In this document: positions 23,712 through 35,876 of the stretch, piece after piece
How the letters are laid out: each line of letters begins with the position of its first letter
Numbering within the stretch: the stretch's first letter is position 1
Origin: Sisyra terminalis
Lineage: Eukaryota; Arthropoda; Insecta; Neuroptera; Sisyridae
Assembly: GCA_958496175.1 (NCBI GenBank)
Contig: OY292275.1
Span: 60,589,701-60,653,700, forward strand
Direction: 5' to 3'
Length of the DNA: 64,000 bases
Notes under the pieces: model-generated
Told to the model about the DNA's origin: nothing
Seen by the model: the letters and a program-made list of their open reading frames with translations, nothing else
Databases searched by the model: none
Program-made: the position numbers and the translations under genes

Positions 23712-23852
23712 TATTATTCACGCTCCGACTTTCGGTCCAACTTGTGGTCCGACTTTCGAAGTTAGATCTAAAATCGGACTAATTGGATCATTTAGGCGAT
23801 CCAACTAGTAGTCCGACTAGTTGGACTGCAAGTCGGAGCGTAAATAGTCTGC
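23712..23852. mobile_element. MITE with CACGCTCCGACTT termini, copy 1
   Basis: Internally inverted sequence rich in TCCGACT and AGTCGGA blocks. Right end AGTCGGAGCGTAAATAGTCTGC, left end TATTATTCACGCTCCGACTT (outermost bases diverged). A 5-bp TTTAT flanks both sides. Related to 42342-42497. Confidence 0.75.
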
Positions 23853-23857
23853 TTTAT

Positions 23858-24489
23858 AGTAAAAAGTATAATGAATTAGAATGCAAGTGTCCTTATATAA
23901 AACGAAGAAGAATTTGCTAAAGCTTCAGATTAGAGGATATAGAAGAAATTGTGAATAGAAAAATCGTAATCCTCAATTGAAGAGAAGTAACTGTTTTAGT
24001 ACAGACTTCTGCCAAGAGTTAAAACTGGAGACTCCATAGATCAAGAAGAAGGTGATTAAGATAAAGGACTAACTAGGATTGCAAAAGCTATGATTTTAGG
24101 AAATTATTTGGCTTGTAGTTCTGCAGAAACGCTTTTTCTTCAGTAAATTTCTGTAGCTATCACTAGACAGAAGAGTACTTTAGTACTCATGATTAAATTA
24201 TCAATATTTCTTTTCCACTTTTATTTTATTTTCAAATAAATTGCACAGTCTGCATAGGGTTGCAATAAGTGCATTTAATCCATAGACAATCACATGTAAG
24301 TACTAGTCCTAGTTGATTAGTGCTGTATATGTACAAAATAGATTTTTAACAGTCAATAGCCACAATAACAATAATAGTAATTCTTATAGTAATAACAACA
24401 ATCATAAAAACAATCAACAGTAGCAATAAGAATAGTAATAATAGTCTATAATAACAATATCAATGCTAAGAATAATGTGAAACATTAAT
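23858..24489. other. Unannotated AT-rich stretch with CAA/TAA-rich simple sequence
   Basis: 24360-24470 is a loose run of AATAACAACAAT-type simple sequence. Nothing else can be supported. Confidence 0.35.
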
Positions 24490-24497
24490 ATATAGAT

Positions 24498-25138
24498 TAG
24501 GGTGATTTTTTTTTGGTCCCATCGTGAAATTTTGTTGGAAAAACCAAAAAAAAAAAAAAAAATTCTGAAAGTTTGAGCCCTTAATATTAATTTTAAGTCC
24601 TCGACCAAGACGTGTAAAGATTTCCCATTGAAAATACACGGAAACACTGATTTTTTATTTTTAAATTTCTATATCTCAGCGGCATTTTATGGGATCGCTT
24701 TTACCGAAGATGGTTTTTTCTCAGAATTAAACGCTCTACAATCAAATTCTCTACAAGTTTTTTATTTATAATTTTTCCGTAGCTCTTGTTATTTACGAGA
24801 TAAATGCAAAAAAACGCGAATTTTATGGAAAAATCAAGTTCAGTGGCCCGTACTACCTCACCGGTGTGAGTTACGACTTTGTCGCAATGGGCACTTTTGT
24901 AGAGCGTTTAATTCTGAGTCATAATCATCTTCGGTAAAAGCGATCCCATGAAATACCGCTGAGATATAGAAATTTAAAAATAAAAAATCAGAGTTTCCGT
25001 GTATTTTCAATGGGAAATTTTTACACGTCTTGGTCGAGGACTTAAAATTAATATTAAGGGCTCAAACTTTCAGAGATTTTTTTTTTTTGGTATTTCCAAC
25101 AAAATTTCACGATGGGACCAAAAAAAAAAATCACCTTA
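24498..25138. mobile_element. Fold-back element, TAGGGTGATT ends (family F), copy 1
   Basis: Starts TAGGGTGATTTTTTTTTGG, ends AAAATCACCTTA, flanked by ATATAGAT and AAATAGAT (8 bp, one mismatch). Inverted arms of about 190 bp. The palindrome region CTTAATATTAATTTTAAG begins 82 bp from the left end (24580-24597). Non-coding. Confidence 0.88.
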
Positions 25139-25476
25139 AAATAGATAATATATAAATAATAATTTGGCAACAGATAGTTAATAGGAATATTTGTTTAGTT
25201 ACAAAATCTATCAGGCAAATCTATTACATTCCATTTTTGTAATCTTCTTATCATCTCACTGTTGTCCAATAAGTTTATTTCGAGATGGTTGGAATGATCG
25301 TCTAGTTTTGTCAGATATTTTTTACTAAACCTTTGAATTTCCTCCTTTACAGAAGGTATTTCTGTGTCTTCATGTATTTTTTTATTGTTTACTTACCATG
25401 GAGCACCGAATATTTATGGTAGAATCCTTGATTGAAATCTTTGTAGGATTTCAATGTTGGAGTTGGATACAGTACC

Positions 25477-26156
25477 CAGTGGCGTAGGGGCTAGGCGGGG
25501 CAGTGCCCCGGGGCCCTTGAATCCTTACCAGGAATCTCGATCGAACTGAACTTTTGGAAATTCAGTTGGAAGTTCACCAATTATGTAAGGAAATAATGAG
25601 CAAATATTGAGTGCTAGAATGCGACCTGACGGAAGTATTTACTGCAATTTTATTATTCTTTACAATTGCTGTCACTTCTGCAGCAGCTGAAAGGTCATTT
25701 AGCAATTGAAAAATAATAAAAAATTATTTAAGAAATAATATGGGCCAAACTCGACTCCGATATTTATCGCTAATAGCAATTGAAAACAAAACCGCATCAA
25801 GCCTGGATTTAAACGAAGTCATTGATACTTTTGCAAAAATTAAAGCTGGAAAAAAATTGTAAATATAATTGTTATTTAGTCAGTTGGTAGGCCCGACCTT
25901 TATATAATAAACCCTTGAATCTTCTCTATTTCGTTTTATTAACCAAACCTACACCAAGTATTAATTGTAATTTATGTTGTTTAATATTTTTATTACCTGC
26001 TCTGCAGTGCACAAAAAAGAGCTTAAGTAGCTTAGCGTTTTTCCAGTATTTGTATATTTCATATTTTTATTTGATAAAACCTAATCAGTTTCCATAGCAG
26101 TGGGGCCCCATTTTTAAATTTGCCCCAGGGCACTTGCTTACTTAGCAACGCCACTG
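25477..26156 (+). mobile_element. hAT element remnant with transposase 3' end
   Basis: Begins CAGTGGCGTAGGGGCTAGGC and ends TAGCAACGCCACTG, the CAGTGGCG-type hAT terminal repeat. Flanked by ACAGTACC and GCAGTACC (8 bp, one mismatch). Internally deleted but keeps a decayed transposase C-terminus. Confidence 0.9.
25644..25862 (+). pseudogene. hAT transposase C-terminal (dimerisation) remnant
   Basis: Reads ILLFFTIAVTSAAAERSFSN, stop, then KIIKNYLRNNMGQTRLRYLS and LIAIEN to a terminal stop at 25860. The AERSFS-x-LKxIKNYLR pattern is the hAT family C-terminal dimerisation region, as in ZMYM1-like proteins. The internal TGA and absence of the catalytic region mark it as dead. Confidence 0.88.
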
Positions 26157-26207
26157 GCAGTACCCCACAACTGTATTCCATATGCCTTTTCCACTTAAAA
26201 AGTAATA

Positions 26208-27624
26208 CAGTGGATCCCCGGTAATGCGACAAACAGTTTGCAGAGTAGAGTCAGATTAGCGAATTTATCGGATTATAGAGTACTGCCTAAGACCCCCTAT
26301 AGTCTGGAACTTTTTACGAAAGAGTACCTTGTAATCCGACAAATTACAGATCCAATGATAAGATTCTACATGTTATATACATAATAGCTGATCTCCGCAA
26401 CTTCGTCTGCGTAACGTAGGTGTAGATTATGTTTTTTTTTTATTCACATTTGCCATTTGTAGTGGTATATGAAAATTTTTATTTTTCTTATTTCTTTCAC
26501 GAAAAACATAATCATACTTAAAAACACTATTTTGTCAACTTTAAAAAGACATATTTAATAAACTGTTGCAAAGAATAAAATTGTTCTATGTAATAATCAA
26601 TTAATTTTCAAAAAAAATTTACAAATATTTAAAAAGAGTATGTCTATTGCGTATAGCTACGGTAGGTATACCTACCGTAGACCAAATAATCTGTAAATCA
26701 ATCAGCATCTATACATAAATAACAAATATCGCCAAGTTCAATAAAATTGGTCTTAATTATAAGTAAAATGGAGTGACCATGCGACATTTTTCAAATAACT
26801 TACATTTTTAAACTTGTGATATCTTTCGAATGGAATGTTCAAATTGTATAACTCAAAAAGTTATATAATGGTATTGAAGGAAACTTAAATATGAAGTCAT
26901 TTATGTTGATAAGGATTAACCCCAAAGTATAAATAAAAGAGCTTTTATAGCGGCGGTATTTAATATATATTTTTTAAAATGAAAAAACACTTATTGTGAC
27001 ATAACTATAATAGTTAGACATATGCTGTCGCTATATTTTTTGTAGATAATAATATGTTCTGCAAAATCGTAGTACATTATTTTGTTCTATAACCAATAGT
27101 TTTCGCAGCGCACGCGATAAAAGAATGTTTTTTGGTAATTTTTTCAGACCTTGGGTTACATTATTGGAGTTTTAGTATGGATCCCTAACTTTTTTGGAAA
27201 TTTAATATAGCCTATGTTCACCGGAAATAGTGTAGCTTCCCAACAGTGAAAGCATTTTTCAAATCGGTCAAGTAGTTTCGGAGCCTATTCAAAGCAAACA
27301 AACAATCAAATCTTTCCTCTTTATAATAATAGATAGATAGAAGACATGTACTCTGAAGTACAAATCATACTTCATTATCTATATGTATTCTCCAAATAAG
27401 ACTTTCTTGGTTCAAGAAATTCGCCAAAATTATTCATTTTATTGGTATTGATATTATTTTCTTGAGAAAAGAACATCAATATTTATTGTTTTATTAGAAG
27501 CATTTGTTATTTACATTATAGGTAAACAAAAGAATAGCTTTACCTGTAATATGAAGAAAATTTTCTTAATAGTAGTATTTTTTTCTCTCTGTGTAGCGAA
27601 GATTGGATTATCGGGGGTCCACTG
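26208..27624. mobile_element. pogo/Tigger-like (Tc1-mariner) element, non-autonomous
   Basis: Left end CAGTGGATCCCCGGTAATGC preceded by TA (26206-26207). Right end is GATTATCGGGGGTCCACTG, followed by CA where TA is expected. Internal blocks such as TAATCCGACAAATTACAG fit Tigger-type subterminal sequence. Once the nested Helitron is removed, about 463 bp remain. No transposase. Confidence 0.8.
26384..27337 (-). mobile_element. Non-autonomous Helitron, nested in the pogo-like element
   Basis: Read on the - strand it starts TCTATCTATTATTATAAAG (5'-TC at 27337) and ends GCGGAGATCAGCTAT (CTAG changed to CTAT at 26384). The flanking bases are A and T, as for Helitron insertion. The end shares CGCAGACGAAGT-GCGG-GATCAGCTA with the Helitron at 14124-14992. 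Contains a perfect 24-bp palindrome at 26657-26680. Confidence 0.8.
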
Positions 27625-27984
27625 CACCATCAAAGTACCACTTTAAATGCAATCTTTTTGCGGTAGCATTCGCCATTTTTATTGAAATTTTTCAAAGAAA
27701 ATTTTCCATATTTTCAATCAACCATTTGTGACTATCCCTCTGCCGATAGGCCTTCTTTGTCTTAAGAGTCTCTCATCACTAATTAGGTACAATTAGCTGT
27801 TATCATTTCCATTCCCATGTTTTGGAATTCCTTTAAAAATTGGTATATGGAAACAATGGCACTGTAATAGGCAGGCAACTAGTGGGAGGTTGCAGTTGAG
27901 ATTTGAATATGTGATGTTTCCAATGAGCAAACGCGAGTCGTATTAGACCAGCCGGTTTAGTTTTGGTTTCGGTTTTCTGTTGTC

Positions 27985-28309
27985 AGTCTCCAACTTGAGC
28001 CATTCATGGACGTACATAAGTGCCACTAGATATACCACCACTGTTGCAAGTGAATATCCGTTACGAGTAAATCTTACGTTGTTTGTTGTCGTATATTGCT
28101 ACTGAATTGTTGAAGGAAAAACATATTTCTGTGTACAATTGCTGTGTCAATTCTCCAATCTAAATCCATTGATTGATTATATTTAATTCCGAATTGGATG
28201 CTGTGAAATTTGCATAAGTGTCGTTTCAATTATACATTTTATTTGCCAACAATAATAGTGCGCGATTAGTGAATTATTAATTGAATTTTAATTTGGATTT
28301 ACATTTAAA
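27985..28309 (+). other. Possible non-coding first exon / promoter
   Basis: 27860-28310 is less AT-rich than its surroundings. TGTCAGTCTC at 27981 matches an arthropod initiator (TCAGT). The stretch ends with a consensus splice donor, TTTAAA/GTAAGT, at 28309/28310, followed by T-rich intron-like DNA. No open frame of note, so a 5' UTR exon of a gene extending right (perhaps to the exon at 60229) is one reading. Weak evidence. Confidence 0.3.
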
Positions 28310-28311
28310 GT

Positions 28312-29000
28312 AAGTTTTTGTTGTTGTTGTTGTCGTTGGTTTTGATATTAATGTTGGAATTTATTGTTTTTATTATGGCTTTTTTATTCTTCGTGAATTG
28401 ATTTAATGGATGAGAGACAACGAATTATTATTTAAGGCTTTTTTATTGCTTCACAAATATTTGGATATGATCTCAGTGACCCTTTTAGGTTTATACCAAT
28501 AAACTTATAGTTTAGTCGATTTAGTCCACCAAAAAAATATGAATAATTTCCATGAGATATTGATATTTTTCCAAATCTAAAAAAAAAGTTTTTTTTATAG
28601 TTATTTTTTTTTTTGCCGAAAACACCCACTTACCAAAGTTTTTTGTTGGGCTAGAATTTTAAAACCTTTATAATTATGTGTCTGGAATATTCCTTCGTCT
28701 TTTTTTTCTGTGTAAATCTGCACAAATACCGACACCCCTTAGGTATACACACCTCTGACCCATCATCCGGTTTATGTGTCCCACAGGCGTAATATAACGG
28801 TGCTTATTATCCTGAGAACCAAAATTTTAATGTTTGAGAAAAAAAAAGGACTAAATTGGTCGCTAAAAAGGTTTAGATACCTTTTTTATGGCCAAGGATT
28901 TGCAATTTAGATTTGACTGTAAAAAACATTGCAGTCTAGCGAAATTTGATGAAGTAGAAAATATTTAACAATCAGCGTTTAAGTTTTCCAAGTGGTTTAT
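28312..29000. other. Unannotated, intron-like
   Basis: T-rich sequence following the possible donor at 28310; no repeat or gene supported. Confidence 0.3.
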
Positions 29001-29152
29001 CAAGGTTTATAAAATACACAGGTGGCCTCATGGTGGCCACGTGACGTATCCAGAAGAAATTCGTACATATCTTCAGACTGATCAATTTCAAAATTCTTCG
29101 TATGACGTCATTTTTTTTCTAATGGAGCAACCTGTGTAATTTACAAACCTTG
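29001..29152 (+). mobile_element. Small TIR element (CAAGG...CCTTG), copy 2
   Basis: Starts CAAGGTTTATAAAATACACA and ends TGTGTAATTTACAAACCTTG. Flanked by GTGGTTTAT and GTGTTTTAT (9 bp, one mismatch). Closely similar to 19216-19380 but lacks its internal 13-bp GATGGATACGTGA-type expansion. Confidence 0.9.
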
Positions 29153-29370
29153 GTGTTTTATGGGTTTTTGGTAGCGTTGGAAATATTTTTTCAAATCGTA
29201 TTATAATTGGATAATATAAAATTCATTCATTCTAAAAATATAAACAGTTTTAAGTTAAAAAATTTGGGAAATTTTAAATTTTTCCCAATAAGATTAATTT
29301 TTAGAATTATATTCAGAAAAATTACACTACAATAATTCCATGCTTTACGGAAATTCAATATTACAGACAT

Positions 29371-30230
29371 TAGAGTGGTCCAAAAAAAAGAAAGTTTTTT
29401 GCCTATCATCTTAAACGCTTTTCTAAGGCATAAAAAAAATTCCCTCCAAAGCGCAGGTTGACATCTTGATTCTCCACGAAGCTCAATGATTGTCTATTTT
29501 CCCATTTAAATAACACGTAAACAATTTTTTATTTTACGTTTTTGTTTGGTAAAAATAATGGAATAATGGAAATGATGGAAAAAATATTTTTTTTGAATTT
29601 TTCATCAACTGTTCTTGTAGGAAATTCAATTCTCTACAAAAAAGTATTGAGGTAGTTTTTTTCGTAATTCTAACGGGTAAAAAGTTATTGAGCTTTAAAA
29701 CTCGCTACTGAGCAAATTTGACAGAAGATAGTTTCAAAGTAATTTTTTGAAGGAATGACAATATTACAAGAAAATTTAATAAATTTTCATGGATTTGAAA
29801 TAATTCTCAACTTTTTGAAAACTTTTCTGGTGATTGCATGTATTTATTTCAAAATTTATCAAACTATTTATAATATAATTTATAAATTCTAAAATCATCT
29901 GATTAAACTTTCTTTTATTGAGAGTCTTTAAAGCTCAATAACTTTTTCCCCATTGGAATTACGAAAAAATTACTAGAGTACTTTTTTGAAGAGAATTCAA
30001 ATTCCTACAAGAGTAATTGATCCAAATTAAAAGAAAAAAATTCTTAGTTTTACCGGATAAAAACGTAAAAAAATTTTTTTTACATGTTATTTAAATGGGA
30101 AAATAGAAATTTATTGAGCTTCATGAAGAATTGAGATATCAAGCTGCGCTTTTGACGGATTTTTTTTATACCTAAGAGAAGCTTTTGAAACATTAGCACT
30201 GGAAAAAAAAATTTTTCTTGGACCACTCTA
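29371..30230. mobile_element. Fold-back element, TAGAGTGGTCC ends (family G)
   Basis: Starts TAGAGTGGTCCAAAAAAAAG, ends TTGGACCACTCTA, flanked by ACAGACAT and ACGGACAT (8 bp, one mismatch). Long inverted arms, for example AAGTATTGAGGTAGTTTTTT pairing with the region near 29960. It has the same TAG ends and 8-bp duplication as families A, E and F but lacks their internal palindrome. Confidence 0.85.
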
Positions 30231-30579
30231 ACGGACATAGTTAATTAAGTATTGAAATTTTGCTATACGGATGAAATATTCGCAATTGCGGACAATATAT
30301 GTATATTTTTTTCTGTTTTGCTTACAATTTTTATGAGGAATCCCAAAAATAAAATAATAAAAAAGATTTTTGGTGCACAAATCTCAAAATAGTTATCAAA
30401 AGTTCTTACGAATTAGTATTTGATGTTATCCGGTATAAATTTACGTACACTCTATATTTAGTGTCTATCACTTTCCAATAGAATTTCATAGTAGAAGCGA
30501 TTTCGTTTAACTGATTTTTAATTTATGGACACTTCAGGAGGAACACATCCTGTCCGTAAAGCGGGGGATTGCTGTACAT

Positions 30580-31596
30580 TAGACGGATTCAAAAAAAATG
30601 ATAATTTTTTTTCTTAATTATATTGAAAATATTGTTGGGAATGACAAAAAAAAATCCTGTGAAAATTTAAGCTTTTAATATTAATATTAAGAGGTGTCGC
30701 ATCGCAAATTTCGATTTTCCATTTAAATAATATGGGAACAATATTGTCTTGCACTTTGGAATTTTATAGCTCACGTTGGTGACTATATTTCGGAATGACC
30801 AAGGTATATTGTTGTAGAAAATTGAACGATCTACAAAAAGGTCTGTTATAAGTTTTTGATATATTTATTCCTTCAAAAGTTATTCGAGGTCACAGTTGAA
30901 CTAAAGAGAAATTTTAATATTTTTTCAATTTTTTGACGCAACTATCAATTTTATGAGAAAATTTTATGGGACATTTTTTGTAGAGCACTTTTTTTTCTAT
31001 AACTTATCTCTGTAAAAGTTTTTGATATTTTTCACAGATCCTAAGTTATTTAATTAAAATAAAAACATAATTTTTATAGTAAAAATATAGTAATTCAGGG
31101 AATTTTCAGTTTAATGCAAATAACTTAGGACCTGTGAAAAATATCAAAAACTTTTATAGAGATAAGTTATAGAAAAAAAAGTGTTCTACAAAAAATGTCC
31201 TATAAAATTTTCTCATAAAGTTGAAGGTTGCGTCAAAAAATTGAAAAAAATATTAAAATTTCTCTTTAGTTCAACTTGGACCTCGAATAACTTTTGAAGG
31301 AATAAATATATCAAAAACTTGTCCGAGATCTTTTTTGTAGATTGTTCAATTTTCTACAAGAATATACCTTGGTCATTCCGAAATATTGTCTTTGACGTGA
31401 GCTATAAAATTCCAAAGTGCGAGAGAATATTGTTCCCATGTTATTTAAATGGAAAATCGAAATTTGCGATCCGGCACCTCTTAATACTTAATATTAAGAG
31501 CCTAAACTTTCACAGGATTTTTTTTTGTCATTCCCAACAATATTTTCGATATAATTAAAAAAAACAAAATTCATCATTTTTTTTTGAATCAGTCTA
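30580..31596. mobile_element. Fold-back element family E, complete copy 2
   Basis: Starts TAGACGGATTCAAAA, ends TTTGAATCAGTCTA, perfect 8-bp duplication CTGTACAT (30572-30579 and 31597-31604). About 1.0 kb and very similar throughout to 21315-22327, with the AATATTAATATTAAGAG palindrome slightly altered in both arms. Confidence 0.92.
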
Positions 31597-31604
31597 CTGT
31601 ACAT

Positions 31605-32789
31605 ATAATTTCATATCTTTTAAAAGCAGGGATATTGTGTTGAAGAAAAATCTGAATACTTTGTCGTTTCTAGATTCTTTAAAACTTCTTATCTTTTAAT
31701 CTCCTTTGGCCGTGATTTACTTCAATTCCACTCTCTTCCTAAAGTTAATTAATTTCTTAGTCTCATCAAAAAGAGGCATAAAAATTGATCTAAATACAGC
31801 AAATTTCTAATTGTTAGATCAAGTTTCTTCGTGCTCATGTTCGACTAGGATGTGCACTAGGCTTTGGCAACTTTCTCTCCCTGTTGACTCGTTAATGTGC
31901 CGGTGATTTAGTATCGCCAAGTTCAGAGCAAAAGAGCAGAAGTTACGGTAATCTCAATCATGCGGATGAGTTCGAGATGAATTGATTGAATGCAATAAGT
32001 CACTTGTTGCAATTCGGAACTGTTTTCATGGCGATTGGTTTCCAAGTGGGACATCATCGTCGTCGTTCCCCTGTGTTGTATATAATTGCAAAAGTTTCCA
32101 AGTCTCACGTTTCGCGACACTTGGACACGGAATTTTGCTTGTTGTATTATTTTTGTTTCACTGGAAACGAATAGGGAATTATATTGTAGGAACTATATAT
32201 ACATAAGTATGCAAACTCACGTTTAAGATGTGCTCGCATGGAATTTCTATGGTTTGGTAGGTAGGTAGATAAAACCGGTTACAAAATCCAATAAAATCGC
32301 GTAGAGAAACACAACCTTTCAACTTGCTTTGCATCAGCGCCGATAAATCAACATTTTATTATTATTAAACACAGCATTGCCATTTTTTTCCATTCCTCCA
32401 CGTTACGTTTGTGTCATAATTCCTTTATGCATCACAATGGAAATATCTACAAAAAAAATTACGAATACAATTAAAAGTTAGTCATTTCCGAGAAGACGAG
32501 GATTTTGTATAAGTTCCAATCTCTTCGGTAATAGCAAAAATGGCGAGGTTTAAGAAAATATATTTTATGAATTCCCCAAATATTTGGTGTAATTTTTTTT
32601 GTATGAATTTCTAATGAAGACCATGGCCCTAGGTGGTTTAAGCTAGACATCGTTAGTTTATTTTGCCTTTTTTTTTGTTAATTTAAGGAATATTTATGAC
32701 ACTGACGAACTTGTTCCTTTTATGGGGTTGATTTGTCATAAAATTTGCCCACTTTCTAAATTTTTCATTATTATTGATTGGATTTCTTG
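31605..32789. other. Unannotated stretch with a higher-GC island at about 31820-32340
   Basis: The island (for example CCAAGTGGGACATCATCGTC) opens frames of 60-75 codons on both strands, but none has splice context or a recognisable motif. It could be an exon or regulatory sequence of a gene spanning the region. The remainder shows nothing. Confidence 0.3.
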
Positions 32790-33404
32790 TAGAGTGATTC
32801 AAAAAAAAATATTTTTTTTTCCTTAATTATATCGAAAATATTGTTGGGAATGACAAAAAAAAATCCTGTGAAAATTTAAGCTCTTAATATTAAGAGGTGC
32901 CGCATCGCAAATTTCGATTTTCCATTTAAATAACATGGGAACAATATTCTCTTGCACTTTGGAATTTTATAGCTCACGTTGGTGACAATATTTCGGAATG
33001 ACCAAGGTATATTCTTGTAGAAAATTGAACGATCTACAAAAAAGATCTCGAACAAGTTTTTGATATATTTATTCCTTCAAAAGTTATTCGAGGTCAAACT
33101 TGAACTAAAGAGAAATTTTAATATTTTTTCAATTTTTTGACGCAACCATCAATTTTATGAGAAAATTTTATAGGACATTTTTTGTAGAGCATTTTTTTTC
33201 TATAACTTATCTCTGTAAAAGTTTTTTATAATTTTCACAGGTCCTAAGTTAGTTGCATTAAACTTAAAATTCCCTGAATTATTATATTTTTAACATAAAA
33301 GTTATTTTTTTTATTTTAATTAAATAATTGAAGACCTGTGAAAAACTATTATAGAAATAAGTTATAGGAAAAAAAATGTTCTACATAAAATCTCCTATAA
33401 AATT
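32790..33404. mobile_element. Fold-back element family E, truncated copy
   Basis: Left end TAGAGTGATTCAAAA at 32790, left arm and loop present. Homology stops at CTCCTATAAAATT (about 33404), so most of the right arm is gone. The subterminal palindrome is shortened. Confidence 0.85.
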
Positions 33405-33568
33405 GCACTATGAAGTAAGTCTTAGCTTTCTAGGATCAACTAATTAATAATTAGGGAAGATCTATAGAAATTCAATTGGTTTCCTACTTCGATTTATATT
33501 ACATCTATGGGACGTCATAGTTCTTCTAGGATCTACCATTGAAGAGTTTACCTCTCGTAAGAGAGGCC

Positions 33569-34486
33569 TAGACTGATTCAAAAAAATGATGATTTTTTTT
33601 TCTTAATTATATGAAAAAAATTATTGGGAAAGATAAAAAAAAATCCTGTGAAAGTTTAAGCCCTTAATATTAATATTAAGAGGTGCCGCATCGCAAATTT
33701 CGATTTTCCAGTTAAATAACATGGGAACAATATTCTCTGGCACTTTGGAATTTTATAGCTCACGTTGGTGACAATATTTCGGAATGACCAAGGTATATTC
33801 TTGTAGAAAATTGAACGATCTACAAAAAAGATCTCGAACAAGTTTTTGATATATTTATTCCTTTAAAAGTTTTATAGGACATTTTTTGTGGAGCACTTTT
33901 TTTCTATAACTTATCTTTATTATTATTGATATTTTCCACAGGTCCTAAGTTATTTGCATTAAACTGAAAAATCCCTGAATTATTATATTCTTAACTTAAT
34001 TTTTTTATTTATTTTAATTAAATAACTTAGGAACTCTGAACAATATCAAAAAATTTTATAGACATAAGTTATGGAAAAAAAAGTGCTCTACAAAAAATGC
34101 CCTATAAAATTTTCTTATAAAATTGATGGTTGCGTCAAAAAATTGAAAAAATATTAAAATTTCTCTTTAGTTCAACTTTGACCTCGAATAACTTTTGAAA
34201 GAATAAATATATCAAAAATTTGTACGAGACCTTTTTTGTAGATCGTTCAATTTTCTACAAGAATATATTTTGGTTATTCCGAAATATTGTCACCAACGTG
34301 AGCTATAAAATTCCAAAGTACAAAAGAATATTGTTCCCATGTTATTTAAATGGAAAATCGAAATTTGCGATGCGGCACCTCTTAATACTTAATATTAAGA
34401 GCTTAAACTTGCACAGGATTTTTTTGTCATTCCCAACAATATTTTCGATATAATTAAGAAAAAAAAATTCATCAATTTTTTTGAAT
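33569..34486. mobile_element. Fold-back element family E, internally deleted and right end lost
   Basis: Left end TAGACTGATTCAAAA at 33569. Homology runs to TTTTTGAAT at 34486 but the terminal CAGTCTA is replaced by unrelated sequence. A deletion in the left arm near 33870 joins AAAAGTT directly to TTATAGGACAT. No target duplication visible. Confidence 0.85.
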
Positions 34487-35868
34487 GCACTTTTTCCCAT
34501 TTTATAAATTTGATCAAGATGGTGGCAAATGGGAAGACCAGACGAACCACGTTTTTTTAGGTTGGTGAAATGTAGTGGTAGCATTGCGGAAATTTGTTTT
34601 GGCAATAGTGGTCGTTATGGTATAATCAACCAATCACATGCCTTTCTGCAGTGTCTCCATTTTGAACCACGAAAATTCAAAATTTTTATCCGCTTTTATT
34701 TGAAAAAAAAATGTTTTACGGTAAATTAGTGATGAAAAAAAAGCCATTCGAATTTCTATTATTACAGACAAAGACACCAATTTTCAGTTATGAGTTTTAA
34801 ATAACTAAATTAACAACAATCTATTGAACTTGAATCGAGGACCTTGACTTTTGAATACATTTTCACTTTTCCATTGTTCGAAGAAACCAAAAAAAAAAAA
34901 AAAATCGTTTCGTGTACTTCAATCATCAATCATTTAAAATAATTGATATCTCTTTTCACCTCCTCCCGTCTATCATCATCCAAATATTTTGATAATCGAA
35001 CGTATCTTCTAGTCGAAGATATTTTAAACGTAATTTTTTGCATTCGATTGTTGTGAGATTTATTATTTACCGACAAAAATAGACAAACCACAATTAATAT
35101 CGGCTGCATTGTAGTACTTTATCGGTCGTGAGCGATGAGTCATCGACGATAATCGTTAGGAATTTGAACCATGAAATTTTGTAAATTAGACAATGAAAAG
35201 AATTTAATTTTTTTTTAAGTCTTTTCGAATTGAAACCTGTTAAGATCCTTTGTTTTGGGGTTTCGTTTTATGGGCGACCAACTTGAATAAAAGTTTTCAG
35301 GTGTGTTTGGCTTAAAATGCAACAGGTTTCCACGAAATTTGGTTTAATTGTTGAATTTATAAACATTTAGGATTAACAAGTGGCCGAGGATATATGGCGT
35401 AAATAATACATAAAAGAGCAACAATTAAATCGTCAAAAATAAGACTTCAAAATTTCATTTCATTTGCAATTTTTTTATCTTAATTTTAAGTTACCATATA
35501 CGTCGATCGTTACGGTTATCTATCTATCGTATAGATAACTTTTTGAAAAAATAAAATTTTATCTTTTTATTAGACCAAATGATAAGAACTTTATTAGTAC
35601 CTATCTTTTTTAAAATTTTCCACTTTACAATTAAATTTGACCCGAAAAGCTTTGCCTTTTGAGCATTTTATTAATACTTCATTTTGAAACTCTTTCGACT
35701 GTATACTATTTTTATCCTGAAACAAAGGAACGGGAATGATATGAATTTGTCACAGCCACCCGTGATACAAAAGCTTTTTGAATTTCGCAGCATCTCCAAG
35801 GACCAAGTTAACTAAATCGTAGATACGTATTTTATGTCGACTGATGATGGCAGATAAATTTTTTTTTT
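34487..35868. other. Unannotated stretch
   Basis: No gene or element supported; only short ORFs. 35505-35540 holds a short inverted repeat (ATCTATCTATCGTATAGATA). Confidence 0.3.
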
Positions 35869-35876
35869 CACTAAAG

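Noticed and set aside
28008..28013. GGACGT as a downstream promoter element for the 27985 initiator
   Set aside because: It lies at about +24 rather than +28, and this element requires strict spacing.
31319..31558. Recurrent ORF (product starting MSEIFFVDCSIFYKN) also seen near 21402, 33656 and 34220
   Set aside because: It falls in the arms of family E fold-back elements and recurs because the element recurs. Its frame breaks in other copies, and sequence divergence does not look protein-constrained.
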